Source of the DNA: Acerihabitans sp047324305
GTDB taxonomy: Bacteria; Pseudomonadota; Gammaproteobacteria; Enterobacterales; Enterobacteriaceae
Length of the DNA: 64,000 nt
NCBI RefSeq assembly: GCF_047324305.1
Contig: NZ_CP178740.1
Coordinates: 1,612,001 to 1,676,000, forward strand
Direction of reading: 5' to 3'
The notes below the pieces were generated by a model that saw only the letters and a list, made by a program, of their open reading frames with translations, searched no databases and was not told where the DNA came from. The number at the start of each line of letters is the position of its first letter. The first letter of the stretch is position 1. Position numbers and translations under genes: made by a program. Of the stretch, positions 52,995 to 61,680 are shown piece after piece.

Positions 52995-53612
52995 ATGAAT
53001 ACAGACACTGTTCCCCACCACGCCCGCAGCCCCGGGCGACCGCGCGGGTTCGCGATGGACCTGGCGCTTGATCAGGCCATCCTGATCTTCAGATCCAAAG
53101 GCTACACCGCCGCCTCCATCAGCGATCTGGCCCAGGCGATGGGGTTGTCGGCCGGCAGTATTTACAAAGCCTTCAGCGATAAGCGCACTCTGTTCCTGGC
53201 GGCATTCGATCGTTATACGTCCCTGCGTAACGCGGATTTGGCCGACCGGCTCGCCGCCGTCGCCACCGGCCGCGAGCGCCTGCGCACGGTACTGCGGTTT
53301 TACGCCGAATCATCCCATGATATTGAAGGACAACGCGGCTGCCTGGTCGTCGGCAGCGCCATCGGGCTGGATACCTTTGATCCGGCACTGGCGGAGGCTG
53401 TCGCCGGGACGCTGCGAGGCAATGAAAACCTGCTGGCGGCGCTGATTGATCAGGGCAAGGCCGACGGTTCAATTAAACCCGGCGTTAACAGCGCGGCCGC
53501 CGCCAGGATGATGTTAACCATCCTGCTTGGGATGCGGGTGGTGGGGAAAACCGGCCGCTCGCTTGACGACATGGCGGAGCTGGTGGCGCTGGCGTTAAAA
53601 ATCCTGGATTAA
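52995..53612 (+). CDS. TetR-family regulator
   Basis: TetR-type repressor, 205 residues. The DNA-binding region is RSKGYTAASISDLAQAMGLS then AGSIYKAFSDKRTLF; the C-terminal ligand domain contains GQRGCLVVGSAIGLD. No ribosome-binding site precedes the ATG at 52995, which lies where transcription from the TATAAT should start, so a leaderless mRNA is possible. An in-frame TTG at 52959 lies inside the promoter and is rejected. It probably controls itself and perhaps the upstream MFS gene. Confidence 0.88.
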   Translation: MNTDTVPHHARSPGRPRGFAMDLALDQAILIFRSKGYTAASISDLAQAMGLSAGSIYKAFSDKRTLFLAAFDRYTSLRNADLADRLAAVATGRERLRTVLRFYAESSHDIEGQRGCLVVGSAIGLDTFDPALAEAVAGTLRGNENLLAALIDQGKADGSIKPGVNSAAAARMMLTILLGMRVVGKTGRSLDDMAELVALALKILD

Positions 53613-53865
53613 AATACCGGACAGCCCGCCGACAACCCCTTCAGTTGCGGTAAGAGATCAGAGTATTGTTCCAGGCCGGAAAGCTGTCATCATCGCGCCG
53701 TGAAATACGCGGCGGCGTCTGTGGCCTGATGCCCGCAGATAACGTTGTCTCAACCCTCTCCCTCTCTTGCCGCAGGGCAAAAACTCTCTCCCGCCAGACT
53801 GCTTGCCAGCCCTGTTTTAGCCGTTTAGCTTTAGCCCCACCTTATGACGATAAAAACAGGAACGG

Positions 53866-55005
53866 ATGATGGACCAAATCGCTTCGCCCTATCTCAAGGA
53901 ATTTATCACCTTGCGCAGCCTGTCGGCACCGCAACCCGCAAAGGCGTTAACCCGGATCGCGAGCCATTTTGCCCGGATACAAAATTGCTGTGAAAGATGC
54001 GCGACCCTCTGGGAAAGATGGAATCAGGAAGTCGCTAAAATGGAGGACGGCATGCTGACCGCGCCGCATCCACCGGCAAGGATGCTGCATAGCATGCAGG
54101 CCAGATATGACATTGCCGAACGGCTGGTGAGCGCGGCGGACGAGAATATACTTGGCGTCAGCCTGTTAGTAACCGACCTGCACGAAAAACAGCTTCTCGA
54201 CCATATCTTTGCGCTTGCGGGCAGAAAAAAACAGCATGAACAAAAACCGGAAGAACGCGCAGCGACTCATCTGTTCGCCAAACTACTGATGAGAGGCTTG
54301 CTTGATGAATTTTTGCACGCCAAGTTCCACCAGGCACAATTGGAACGAAGCCGCTGCTACGAGCCCCTCCTGAACGGCCTTTATCCGTTTCGTCGCTCGG
54401 ACGACACGATATTGAAAATAAAAAGCATCAGCGCCGACTCAAAAAAAGTCGTTTCAGGCAAAGTTTACGCCAATGATGGGGTTAAACCGTTTATAACCTC
54501 GACAACGGCGCCCTTGGCGAGATTGAAATTATATGCGCAGGTTATGTTGCGCCATGCAGCATTGGATAAACCGTCGCGACCGGAGGCGGAGGCGGCGCCA
54601 CAGTGGAGGGTGATGGCGCGCAGCCCGATCGCTAAGGATACCTGCGTAGGCGTGCTGTCAGGGACGCTGGTCGATGAATATCTTATGGCGCACCGGCAGT
54701 TTTTCAATATGGAATATATCGTCGATATTTCAGTGTGTGGCGGGCCTGACACTTATCTGGACAGTGATGGCATTTTGGCGAAAATAAGGGCCGGTTTCGC
54801 TTACGACGATCCCAGGGCTGCGCATAAGCCCGCAGCGAAAAGCTGCAATGTCGAGGCGGCCAAATTTTTGGCGGAACTGGCGGATGGCAGGAAAATTTAT
54901 GTATTGGCGATATTTGCCTTAAGGAACATCGCCGCCGGTGAGGAACTGCGTATTTATTCCCTGACGCCGCCGGAATATAACACCACTGCCGATAACAGAA
55001 CCTGA
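53866..55005 (+). CDS. SET-like domain protein, paralogue 1
   Basis: Not a known named gene. 379 residues. The N-terminal region has NCCERC at 40-45; the central block EERAATHLFAKLLMRG (130-144) and KVYANDGVKPF recur in the next gene. Residues ~248-366 resemble a SET lysine-methyltransferase fold: VMARSPIAKDTCVGVLSGTL, ILAKIRAGF in the NHS position, CNVEAAKF and IFALRNIAAGEELRIYSL. The NHS asparagine and the terminal catalytic tyrosine are not clearly kept, so this copy may be inactive. AGGAAC precedes tandem ATGs. A protein-modifying or host-directed role is inference. Confidence 0.75.
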   Translation: MMDQIASPYLKEFITLRSLSAPQPAKALTRIASHFARIQNCCERCATLWERWNQEVAKMEDGMLTAPHPPARMLHSMQARYDIAERLVSAADENILGVSLLVTDLHEKQLLDHIFALAGRKKQHEQKPEERAATHLFAKLLMRGLLDEFLHAKFHQAQLERSRCYEPLLNGLYPFRRSDDTILKIKSISADSKKVVSGKVYANDGVKPFITSTTAPLARLKLYAQVMLRHAALDKPSRPEAEAAPQWRVMARSPIAKDTCVGVLSGTLVDEYLMAHRQFFNMEYIVDISVCGGPDTYLDSDGILAKIRAGFAYDDPRAAHKPAAKSCNVEAAKFLAELADGRKIYVLAIFALRNIAAGEELRIYSLTPPEYNTTADNRT

Positions 55006-55187
55006 TGAACAATAGCGGCTAAACGCGAAGCCGCGAACCCGGCGCGGGGAAAAATCTTATGTCAGCCGGCCTTGTTGTGCCGCGTATCCCCTCCCGATAA
55101 GCTCCGTATGAAAGCCACGGCCATGGCTTACCGGCTGTAAAGCAGAGAAGCGACGCGCAGCAATGATGATAGGGAGGTCCACTTAGT

Positions 55188-56339
55188 ATGTACAATATTC
55201 ATTCCCCCGGCGGCCCACCCGCCATACATTCCCTCCCGGCGGGCAAGGTCCGTCGGCCAGGCGGGCTGTCCAGGCTAACCAGTCACCTGAAGGTGGCGGA
55301 GAACTGCTGTGACCGGTGCCGCCCGGTTTGGCGCCAGTGGCATGCCATTCTGGAAAGTACCTTGCGTAAGGCGGGTGAAAAGGAAAAGCACCCCTATCGC
55401 GCGGTCAGTATCGGGCTGCAGTGTGTCCGGGCATTGGCTGACAAATTGATGACGCCGCAAGACCATGCCGCGCTTGCAGGAATGAGCATACACGTTAACC
55501 GCCGCCATGGTTTGAATTGGAGTGCGCGGTTGCACGCGCTTAAATTAGTGGATGGCCGGGCCGGGCAACCGCCCGACCAGGCCAGTGAAGAAGAACGCGC
55601 GGCGACGCATTTGATTGCCCGGGTGTTTATGAACGGCGTGCTGACCCACTTTATGAAAAGCGAGATCCGCAGCGCCATCATTGCCAGGAACAGAAGTTAT
55701 CACACCGGTCTCGATGCCCTGCCGCCCTATCGGGACGTGGACGGCAATGCCGTGACGATCGTCCATCTCAACCGTTTTTCGCAGGCGACCACCGCCAATA
55801 ACCGCTATGCCAATGACCAGGTAGTGCCCTTTGCCAGCGGAGATGTGAGCGGCGCCGATCGGGCCGCGCTTTATGCAGGCTTGTTGCAGTGCCGTAAGCT
55901 CACCAGGAACGATGTGCCGGAGCGGGAAAAATCCCTTATCGGCCAATGGGGGGTGATGGCCGCCAGGCCGTTGGCGAAAGGGACGTGCGTGGGAATCTAC
56001 GCCGGTGTCCTGGTACCGGAAGGGGTGTGCGACAAAACCGTTTTCGATCATGACTATCTGATATCCATAGCGGCCGATGATCAGGAAGAGGAGATCATTC
56101 TTGACGGCGACGGCATCATATCCAAAATAAACACTCTGGTTGAATATGACGAGCATGGCCGTCCCTGCCGCCAGGCCCGATCCGGCTATAATGTGGAAAT
56201 GGCCCGGTTTCCGGCGATTCTGGCGAATAAGCGCACGGTATCGGTTATCGCGGTGTTCACGCTGGCTGATATCCCCGCAGGCGTAGAACTGCGTTGTAAC
56301 TACAAGTACCGGGATCATGAGATCAGGCGGCTGCGTTAA
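55188..56339 (+). CDS. SET-like domain protein, paralogue 2
   Basis: 383 residues, paralogue of the preceding gene. NCCDRC at 39-44 and EEERAATHLIARVFMNG (~135-150) are shared. The C-terminal ~120 residues follow the SET order: GVMAARPLAKGTCVGIYAG (255-273), SKINTLVEY (312-320) for RFINHS, then an insertion, YNVEMARF (334-341) for PN-x-E, and AVFTLADIPAGVELRCNY (355-372) for the IFA-RDI-GEELTYDY end. N315 and Y372 are at the expected places, so it could be active on SAM. AGGGAGGT lies ten bases before the ATG. It ends 15 bases before the convergent yhiN stop. Confidence 0.78.
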   Translation: MYNIHSPGGPPAIHSLPAGKVRRPGGLSRLTSHLKVAENCCDRCRPVWRQWHAILESTLRKAGEKEKHPYRAVSIGLQCVRALADKLMTPQDHAALAGMSIHVNRRHGLNWSARLHALKLVDGRAGQPPDQASEEERAATHLIARVFMNGVLTHFMKSEIRSAIIARNRSYHTGLDALPPYRDVDGNAVTIVHLNRFSQATTANNRYANDQVVPFASGDVSGADRAALYAGLLQCRKLTRNDVPEREKSLIGQWGVMAARPLAKGTCVGIYAGVLVPEGVCDKTVFDHDYLISIAADDQEEEIILDGDGIISKINTLVEYDEHGRPCRQARSGYNVEMARFPAILANKRTVSVIAVFTLADIPAGVELRCNYKYRDHEIRRLR

Positions 56340-56354
56340 GTCACCGCGTGACCC

Positions 56355-57569
56355 TCAGGCAGGGTTATGGCGTTCCGCGGCCCCCAGCGCCTGCGCGCAG
56401 GCCCACGCCGAGCTCCAGGCCCATTGGAAGTTATAGCCGCCCAGCCAGCCTATCACATCCACCACCTCGCCGATAAAATACAGTCCCGGCACCTGCCGGC
56501 TTTCCATGGTTTTGGACGAGAGATAGCGGGTATCCACGCCGCCCTGGGTGACCTCGGCGGTGCGATAGCCCTCGGTGCCGTTCGGCTGCAGCCGCCACTG
56601 CTGCAGGGCCAGAATCCAATCGGCCTGCTGGCGGTGGGTGAGCTGTTTTAGCGTGCATTCCGGAATGGCCAGCAGGGCGAACCACATCTCGACAAAACGA
56701 CGCGGCAACAGTTTCGCCAGGGTGTTTTTCAGGCTTTGGTTAGGGTGTTCGCGCAATTCTGCCGCCAGGAACGTGGCTAAATCGGTATCAGGCAGCAGGT
56801 TAAGCGTCAGGTACTCGCCGCTTTGCCAGAAGCTGGAAATCTGCAATATGGCGGGTCCCGACAGTCCACGATGGGTAAACAGCAGGTTTTCCCGGAACGA
56901 GACGCCGTTTTCAGCAACGACCACCGCGGGCACGCCGATGCCGGACAGCACGCTTAACTGTTCCAGCAGGGGCTTATGCAGGGTAAAAGGCACCAGCGCG
57001 GCGCGGGTGGGGATGACCGGCAGTCCGAACTGTTGGGCAATTTTATAACCGAAGGGCGTGGCGCCCAGGCCGGGCATGGACAGGCCGCCTGTCGCGATCA
57101 CCAGACGGGCGGTTTTGATGGCGCCGCCCGGCAGGGTCAGGAAAAAATCATCGCCGCGTTTTTCCACGGCCCCTACCTCGCTGCGGCAGCGCAGCGTCAC
57201 CTGGCCCAATTCGCACTCCTTGAGCAGCAAATCCACCACCTGCTGCGCCGAGTCGTCGCAAAAAAGCTGGCCGAGGGTTTTTTCATGCCAGGCGATGCCG
57301 TATTGCTGCATCAGGGCAATAAAGTCCCACTGGGTATAACGCGACAGGGCGGACTTGCAGAAATGCGGATTTTGCGAGAGGAACGCCGCCGGCTCGACAT
57401 ACAAATTGGTGAAATTACAGCGGCCGCCGCCGGACATGAGAATTTTCCGTCCCGGCTTTTTGCCGTTATCCAGCAGCAATACCCTGCGGCCCAGCCGGCC
57501 GGCCTGCGCGGCGCAAAACATGCCCGCGGCGCCGGCGCCGATCACCACTACGTCAAACTGTTCCACCAT
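56355..57569 (-). CDS. yhiN: YhiN, NAD(P)/FAD-dependent oxidoreductase
   Basis: Flavoprotein of the HI0933/YhiN family; physiological substrate unknown. FAD motif VVVIGAGAAGMFCAAQAGRLG starts near residue 7 (quoted in part), with KPGRKILMSGGGRCNFTN and the C-terminal GEVVDVIGWLGGYNFQWA. 404 residues against about 400. Position beside pitA is conserved with E. coli. Confidence 0.94.
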   Translation of the reverse strand: MVEQFDVVVIGAGAAGMFCAAQAGRLGRRVLLLDNGKKPGRKILMSGGGRCNFTNLYVEPAAFLSQNPHFCKSALSRYTQWDFIALMQQYGIAWHEKTLGQLFCDDSAQQVVDLLLKECELGQVTLRCRSEVGAVEKRGDDFFLTLPGGAIKTARLVIATGGLSMPGLGATPFGYKIAQQFGLPVIPTRAALVPFTLHKPLLEQLSVLSGIGVPAVVVAENGVSFRENLLFTHRGLSGPAILQISSFWQSGEYLTLNLLPDTDLATFLAAELREHPNQSLKNTLAKLLPRRFVEMWFALLAIPECTLKQLTHRQQADWILALQQWRLQPNGTEGYRTAEVTQGGVDTRYLSSKTMESRQVPGLYFIGEVVDVIGWLGGYNFQWAWSSAWACAQALGAAERHNPA

Positions 57570-57582
57570 ACTTGCTCTCTGC

Positions 57583-57705
57583 TTATGCCTGCTTAATCAT
57601 GAAAAAGGGCGTCCGTCCGGCTATTGTGCGTTCCACGCGGGGGCCGATTGTAATGTCCCCGGTGGCCTTATGCCAACGTAACAGGATGATAAAATCAGTA
57701 AGCAT
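57583..57705 (-). CDS. possible small protein or leader upstream of yhiN
   Basis: 40 codons, MLTDFIILLRWHKATGDITI at the start and ending FFMIKQA, stopping 13 bases before the yhiN ATG. AGGA lies five bases before its ATG. Spacing and a good ribosome-binding site suggest co-translation with yhiN. No family recognised, and a chance frame remains possible. Confidence 0.35.
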   Translation of the reverse strand: MLTDFIILLRWHKATGDITIGPRVERTIAGRTPFFMIKQA

Positions 57706-57764
57706 AGTTATCCTCATGATTTTACAGAGTAAAGTGCGGACAAGCCCGCGCAGTGCCGACAGAA

Positions 57765-57782
57765 ATGTCATAAAAAGGTCAT
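57765..57782 (+). promoter_or_regulatory. weak Pho-box-like sequence upstream of pitA
   Basis: ATGTCAT-AAAA-AGGTCAT has the 11-base periodicity of a Pho box with three mismatches in total. It is 73 bases before the pitA start. Match is marginal. Confidence 0.22.
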
Positions 57783-57854
57783 ATTTCTCTTTTCCACGGC
57801 CCCTGTTGTCGCAGATAATGCGCCCCGTTCATGTCCAATCTATGGCGTAACCCT

Positions 57855-59360
57855 ATGCTACATCTATTTACCGGCCTGGAGTTTCATACCGGTCTTATGC
57901 TGGTGCTCGCATTAATTTTTGTCCTGGTGTATGAAGCCATCAACGGGTTTCATGATACCGCCAATGCGGTAGCAACCGTAATCTACACACGTGCCCTGCG
58001 CTCGCAGCTGGCCGTGGGCATGTCGGGGATCTTCAATTTTCTCGGCGTGCTGCTCGGCGGCCTGAGCGTGGCGTATGCCATCGTGCATCTGCTGCCGGTC
58101 GACCTGTTGTTAAACGTCAGCTCCACCCACGGCCTGGCAATGATGTTTTCCATGCTGCTGGCGGCCATTATCTGGAACCTGGGAACCTGGTACTTCGGTT
58201 TGCCGGCCTCCAGCTCGCATACCTTGATTGGCGCCATTATCGGCATCGGCCTGACCAACGCCATGGTAACCGACTCGTCGGTGCTGGACGCGCTGAATAT
58301 CCCGAAGCTTATCGAGATCTTCCTGTCGCTGATCATTTCGCCCATCGTCGGGCTGGTGGTGGCCGGTATCATGGTCTTCGCGCTGCGCCGTTACTGGAGC
58401 AGTACCCCGAAACGGCGCCGCATTCATTTGACGCCGGCGGAACGGGAGAAGAAAGACGGCAAACGCAAACCGCCGTTCTGGACCCGTACCGCGCTTATCC
58501 TGTCGGCCGCCGGGGTGAGTTTTGCCCACGGCGCCAATGACGGACAGAAAGGTATCGGCCTGATCATGCTGGTATTGATAGGCGTTGCGCCGGCCGGGTT
58601 CGTGGTGAATATGAATTCCACCGGCTATGATATCGCCCGCACCCGCGACGCGGTCGGCAACCTGCAGCAATTTTACCTGCAGCATCAAGGCGCCCTGCCG
58701 CAGGTGGTTAACGCCGAACCGCCGGCGATTCCGACGCCGGATGTCAACGCCCTGCCGTCCACGCCGGCCGAGTTTCACTGCGACAGTTCCCGGGCGTTGC
58801 TGGCCATCACCCGCGCCATGGCGCTGCTGGATAATTTGCAGAGCTACGATAAGATCACGCCCTTCGAGCGCGCGCATGTGCGCCGCCTGTTGATGTGCGT
58901 CGCCGATACCGCGGACCGGACCGCCAAGCTGCCGCAAACCACCGGCGAAGATAAACGCTTCCTGAATAATTTGCGTAAGGATCTGCTGGCAACCGTGGAG
59001 TACGCGCCGCTGTGGATTATCGTTGCCGTGGCGCTGGCCTTGTCGCTGGGCACCATGATTGGCTGGCGGCGCGTTGCCACCACCATCGGCGAAAAGATCG
59101 GCAAGAAGGGCATGACCTACGCGCAGGGACTGTCGGCGCAGATGACCGCCGCCGTGTCCATCGGCGCCGCCAGCTATACCGGCATGCCGGTTTCCACCAC
59201 CCATGTATTGTCTTCCGCGGTGGCGGGCACCATGCTGGTGGACGGCGGCGGCGTCCAGGGTAAGACCGTGCAAAATATCCTGCTGGCGTGGGTACTCACC
59301 CTGCCGGTGGCTATCGTGCTCTCGGGTAGTCTTTACTGGCTGGCATTGAAGCTGATTTAA
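57855..59360 (+). CDS. pitA: PitA, low-affinity phosphate/metal-phosphate transporter
   Basis: Proton-driven importer of metal-phosphate complexes. Ten or so spans; the two inverted PiT signatures are visible as GFHDTANAVATVIYTRAL and SFAHGANDGQKGIGLIMLVL. A central cytoplasmic region (RRRIHLTPAEREKKDGK) and a long hydrophilic loop follow. The ATG at 57855 matches E. coli (MLHLF) and gives 501 residues (E. coli 499); another ATG at 57831 is possible, neither having a clear ribosome-binding site. Confidence 0.96.
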   Translation: MLHLFTGLEFHTGLMLVLALIFVLVYEAINGFHDTANAVATVIYTRALRSQLAVGMSGIFNFLGVLLGGLSVAYAIVHLLPVDLLLNVSSTHGLAMMFSMLLAAIIWNLGTWYFGLPASSSHTLIGAIIGIGLTNAMVTDSSVLDALNIPKLIEIFLSLIISPIVGLVVAGIMVFALRRYWSSTPKRRRIHLTPAEREKKDGKRKPPFWTRTALILSAAGVSFAHGANDGQKGIGLIMLVLIGVAPAGFVVNMNSTGYDIARTRDAVGNLQQFYLQHQGALPQVVNAEPPAIPTPDVNALPSTPAEFHCDSSRALLAITRAMALLDNLQSYDKITPFERAHVRRLLMCVADTADRTAKLPQTTGEDKRFLNNLRKDLLATVEYAPLWIIVAVALALSLGTMIGWRRVATTIGEKIGKKGMTYAQGLSAQMTAAVSIGAASYTGMPVSTTHVLSSAVAGTMLVDGGGVQGKTVQNILLAWVLTLPVAIVLSGSLYWLALKLI

Positions 59361-59380
59361 CGCATCCGGCAGGCGTAGTG

Positions 59381-59408
59381 AAAAGGGCGGCCTGCGGGTC
59401 GCCTTTTT
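59381..59408 (+). terminator. pitA terminator
   Basis: AAAAGGGCG pairs with CGCCTTTTT over nine bases with one G-T wobble, loop of ten, then AATTGTTT. 20 bases after the pitA stop. The symmetric A/T flanks let it also serve uspB from the other side. Confidence 0.75.
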
Positions 59409-59442
59409 AATTGTTTGATTCCCAGCACGGTTTCTTTACGTC

Positions 59443-59778
59443 TCAGTGCCAGATAGCCAGGGCAATCAGGCTGACGACGATGAATCCGCACAGCGCGCTG
59501 GTCAGCATAAATTGCCGGCGCACCCGCTCGCAGCGGCGGATAAATTCCGGATCGTGATGATCGAGATACCGCTGGGCAATGATGTAGCGTACCAGCCTGA
59601 GCTGCTTGCTGGGCTGTCCGTGCGCGGTGAAAAACCCGCCGCCGTCCACGTACTGGTAGAGCAGCGGATCGCACCCCCGCAGTACCACCAACAATGCCCG
59701 CAACGATGAGTAATAACGCGCCATATTAACGACACAGACGACACATAAAGCCCAGAAAAGCGCAACGGTGTTGATCAT
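59443..59778 (-). CDS. uspB: UspB, universal stress protein B
   Basis: Small two-span inner-membrane protein; in E. coli RpoS-dependent and needed for ethanol resistance. 111 residues as in E. coli: MINTVALFWALCVVCVVNMA at the start, YVDGGGFFTAHGQPSKQLRL in the loop and LTSALCGFIVVSLIALAIWH at the end. The frame is open 35 codons upstream, without similarity. Confidence 0.96.
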   Translation of the reverse strand: MINTVALFWALCVVCVVNMARYYSSLRALLVVLRGCDPLLYQYVDGGGFFTAHGQPSKQLRLVRYIIAQRYLDHHDPEFIRRCERVRRQFMLTSALCGFIVVSLIALAIWH

Positions 59779-60361
59779 AAATCCCCCCCGGCAACGCGAC
59801 TCCACACAACCTTCCGACATCCGGGCCGGCAGCGGTTTACGCGCGATAGCAACTAACCACAGAGCTGAAGAAGCCCACCCCAAAAATTGATATAACCGAG
59901 AATGGATATACGCAGTAAAAATACTGCCGGACCTTGCAATATTGAGTGTAGAAAAGTTTGTCTAAAGAAAGCAATCGAAGCGACAAAAATTGTTCTTTTA
60001 GCCGGTTTTTTTTCAGCAACGCGGCCGCGCCTTGCCGGGCCACCCCGGCATACAGGCTACGTCGCATCCTCCCCGGATAATGCGCGATACCCTTTCTAAT
60101 AAAAGCTATACTAAATTTAGTGCGTTGAAAAATTAATAATTATAATTCAATTATGTTAGTTATTGCTGTTAAGGTTTTACCGCCGGAGTATCGCCCCAGC
60201 CGAAAATGCTGGGCGGGTTGATAAATATCATACGGATAGGTGTGATCACGGCATCACTTCTGGAACGCCGCCGAGTGTTAAACTTAAGGCGTCACAGACA
60301 TGCCGGATGAGTACCCACGTCGCGCGGAGTTAACGAGTGACATTTTGCAAGGAGTCTGATT
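59779..60361. other. divergent uspB/uspA regulatory gap (583 bp)
   Basis: Long, partly AT-rich gap with no supported gene; an AT-rich reverse-strand frame at 59837-60067 lacks a ribosome-binding site. CTATACT at 60106-60112 resembles an RpoS-type -10 pointing to uspA, though 250 bases away. TGTGATCACGGCATCACT at 60240-60257 has CRP-like half-sites with wrong spacing. Confidence 0.5.
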
Positions 60362-60805
60362 ATGTCTTATAAACACATCCTTATCGCCGTTGACCTTTCA
60401 CCGGAAAGCAATGTGTTGGTGGAAAAAGCAGTATCGATGGCCAGACCGTACAACGCGAAGATTTCGTTGATCCATGTTGACGTCAATTATTCCGATCTCT
60501 ATACCGGACTTATCGACGTCAATCTCGGGGATATGCAAAAACGCATCTCCGAGGAAACCCAAAATGCGATGACGCAGCTGTCGCAGAACGCCCATTATCC
60601 GATTGCCGAAATCCTCAGCGGCAGCGGCGATTTAGGCCAGGTGCTGGTGGATGCCATCAATAAGTACGATGTCGATCTGGTCCTGTGCGGACATCATCAG
60701 GATTTCTGGAGCAAGCTGATGTCGTCGGCCCGCCAGCTGATCAACACCGTCCATGTGGATATGCTGATCGTGCCGTTGAACGACGAAGAAGTCTACGAGG
60801 ATTAA
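60362..60805 (+). CDS. uspA: UspA, universal stress protein A
   Basis: Cytosolic stress-response protein induced on growth arrest. 147 residues against 144, with HILIAVDLSPESNVLVEKAV at the start and the family loop GSGDLGQVLVDAI; the C-terminal HHQDFWSKLMSSARQLI and NTVHVDMLIVPL match E. coli. AAGGAG precedes the ATG. E. coli UspA lacks the ATP-binding motif, as does this copy. Confidence 0.97.
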   Translation: MSYKHILIAVDLSPESNVLVEKAVSMARPYNAKISLIHVDVNYSDLYTGLIDVNLGDMQKRISEETQNAMTQLSQNAHYPIAEILSGSGDLGQVLVDAINKYDVDLVLCGHHQDFWSKLMSSARQLINTVHVDMLIVPLNDEEVYED

Positions 60806-60824
60806 GCGTGTTGATGCGCACAGC

Positions 60825-60844
60825 CTCCGCCCTGCGGGGCGGGG
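60825..60844 (+). terminator. possible uspA terminator
   Basis: CCGCCC (60827-60832) and GGGCGG (60837-60842) around TGCG, extendable by two weaker pairs. It lies 20 bases after uspA, convergent with rsmJ. No T tract. Confidence 0.3.
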
Positions 60845-60891
60845 GCCGGCGCATGCATGGTTTCACCCGATATTCCGCCTCTCCGGCGGGT

Positions 60892-61680
60892 TTAATCCGC
60901 CGTAACCTGTTGCTCTGCGGGGATTGCTTGCGGGGTATAGATATCGAAACGATGATTTTTTGTGGTGATATGGGCCTGGGCGGCAATGCCCGCCAGCGGC
61001 GGAGCATAGTCCGGGCGTTTGACCACCACCCGCCGGGTCGCCAGCGCGCGCGCGGGTAAAAGCAGTTCGTCGGCGTCCTCGTCGGCGCCCACCAGCGATT
61101 GAAACACCCGCATCTCTTTTTTAACCAGCGCGCTTTTCTGCCGGTGCGGAAACATCGGATCAAGATAAACCGCATCCGGACGCGGCCGCAGCCCGGTTAA
61201 CCCGATCAGGCTGGAGCCGTGCACCAGCGTCAGGCGCTCACGCAGCCATGCCCCCACCTCCGGGTCGTCATAGGCCCGTTGCAGCCCGTCGTCCAGCAGC
61301 GCCGCCACCACGGGATGGCGCTCGAACATGCGCACACGGCAGCCGAGGGACGCCAGGACAAACGCATCGCGCCCCAGGCCCGCCGTCGCGTCCACCACGT
61401 CCGGCAGCGTTTTACCCTTTACGCCCACCGCCCGGGCGATGGCTTCGCCGCGTCCGCCGCCGAAGCGGCGGCGATGTGCCATTACCCCGCCGGTAAAATC
61501 GACGAAGATGGCGCCGAGCTTCGGCTCATCGCGCTTGCGCAGCTCAAGGCGCTCCGGCGTCAGCACCAGTTCCATCACCGCCGACGCATCGTGCAGCAGG
61601 CCCCAGCGTTCAGCCAGGGCCGCTAAACGCGCCTTGTCCACGCCCGGTTCACAACGCAGCGCCAGCGGCTCCAGCGGCAT
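60892..61680 (-). CDS. rsmJ: RsmJ, 16S rRNA m2G1516 methyltransferase
   Basis: SAM-dependent methyltransferase for G1516. SAM motif VVDATAGLGRDAFVLASLG; catalytic region YLDPMFPHRQKSALVKKEMR; GGRGEAIARAVGVKG also matches E. coli YhiQ. 262 residues against 250, with a slightly longer C-terminus. Its ATG overlaps the prlC stop (TAATG), giving a prlC-rsmJ operon as in E. coli. Confidence 0.96.
   Translation of the reverse strand: MPLEPLALRCEPGVDKARLAALAERWGLLHDASAVMELVLTPERLELRKRDEPKLGAIFVDFTGGVMAHRRRFGGGRGEAIARAVGVKGKTLPDVVDATAGLGRDAFVLASLGCRVRMFERHPVVAALLDDGLQRAYDDPEVGAWLRERLTLVHGSSLIGLTGLRPRPDAVYLDPMFPHRQKSALVKKEMRVFQSLVGADEDADELLLPARALATRRVVVKRPDYAPPLAGIAAQAHITTKNHRFDIYTPQAIPAEQQVTAD

Noticed and set aside
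59837..60067. 76-codon reverse frame in the uspB/uspA gap
   Set aside because: No ribosome-binding site, AT-rich chance composition, and it lies in the promoter region of a conserved divergent pair.
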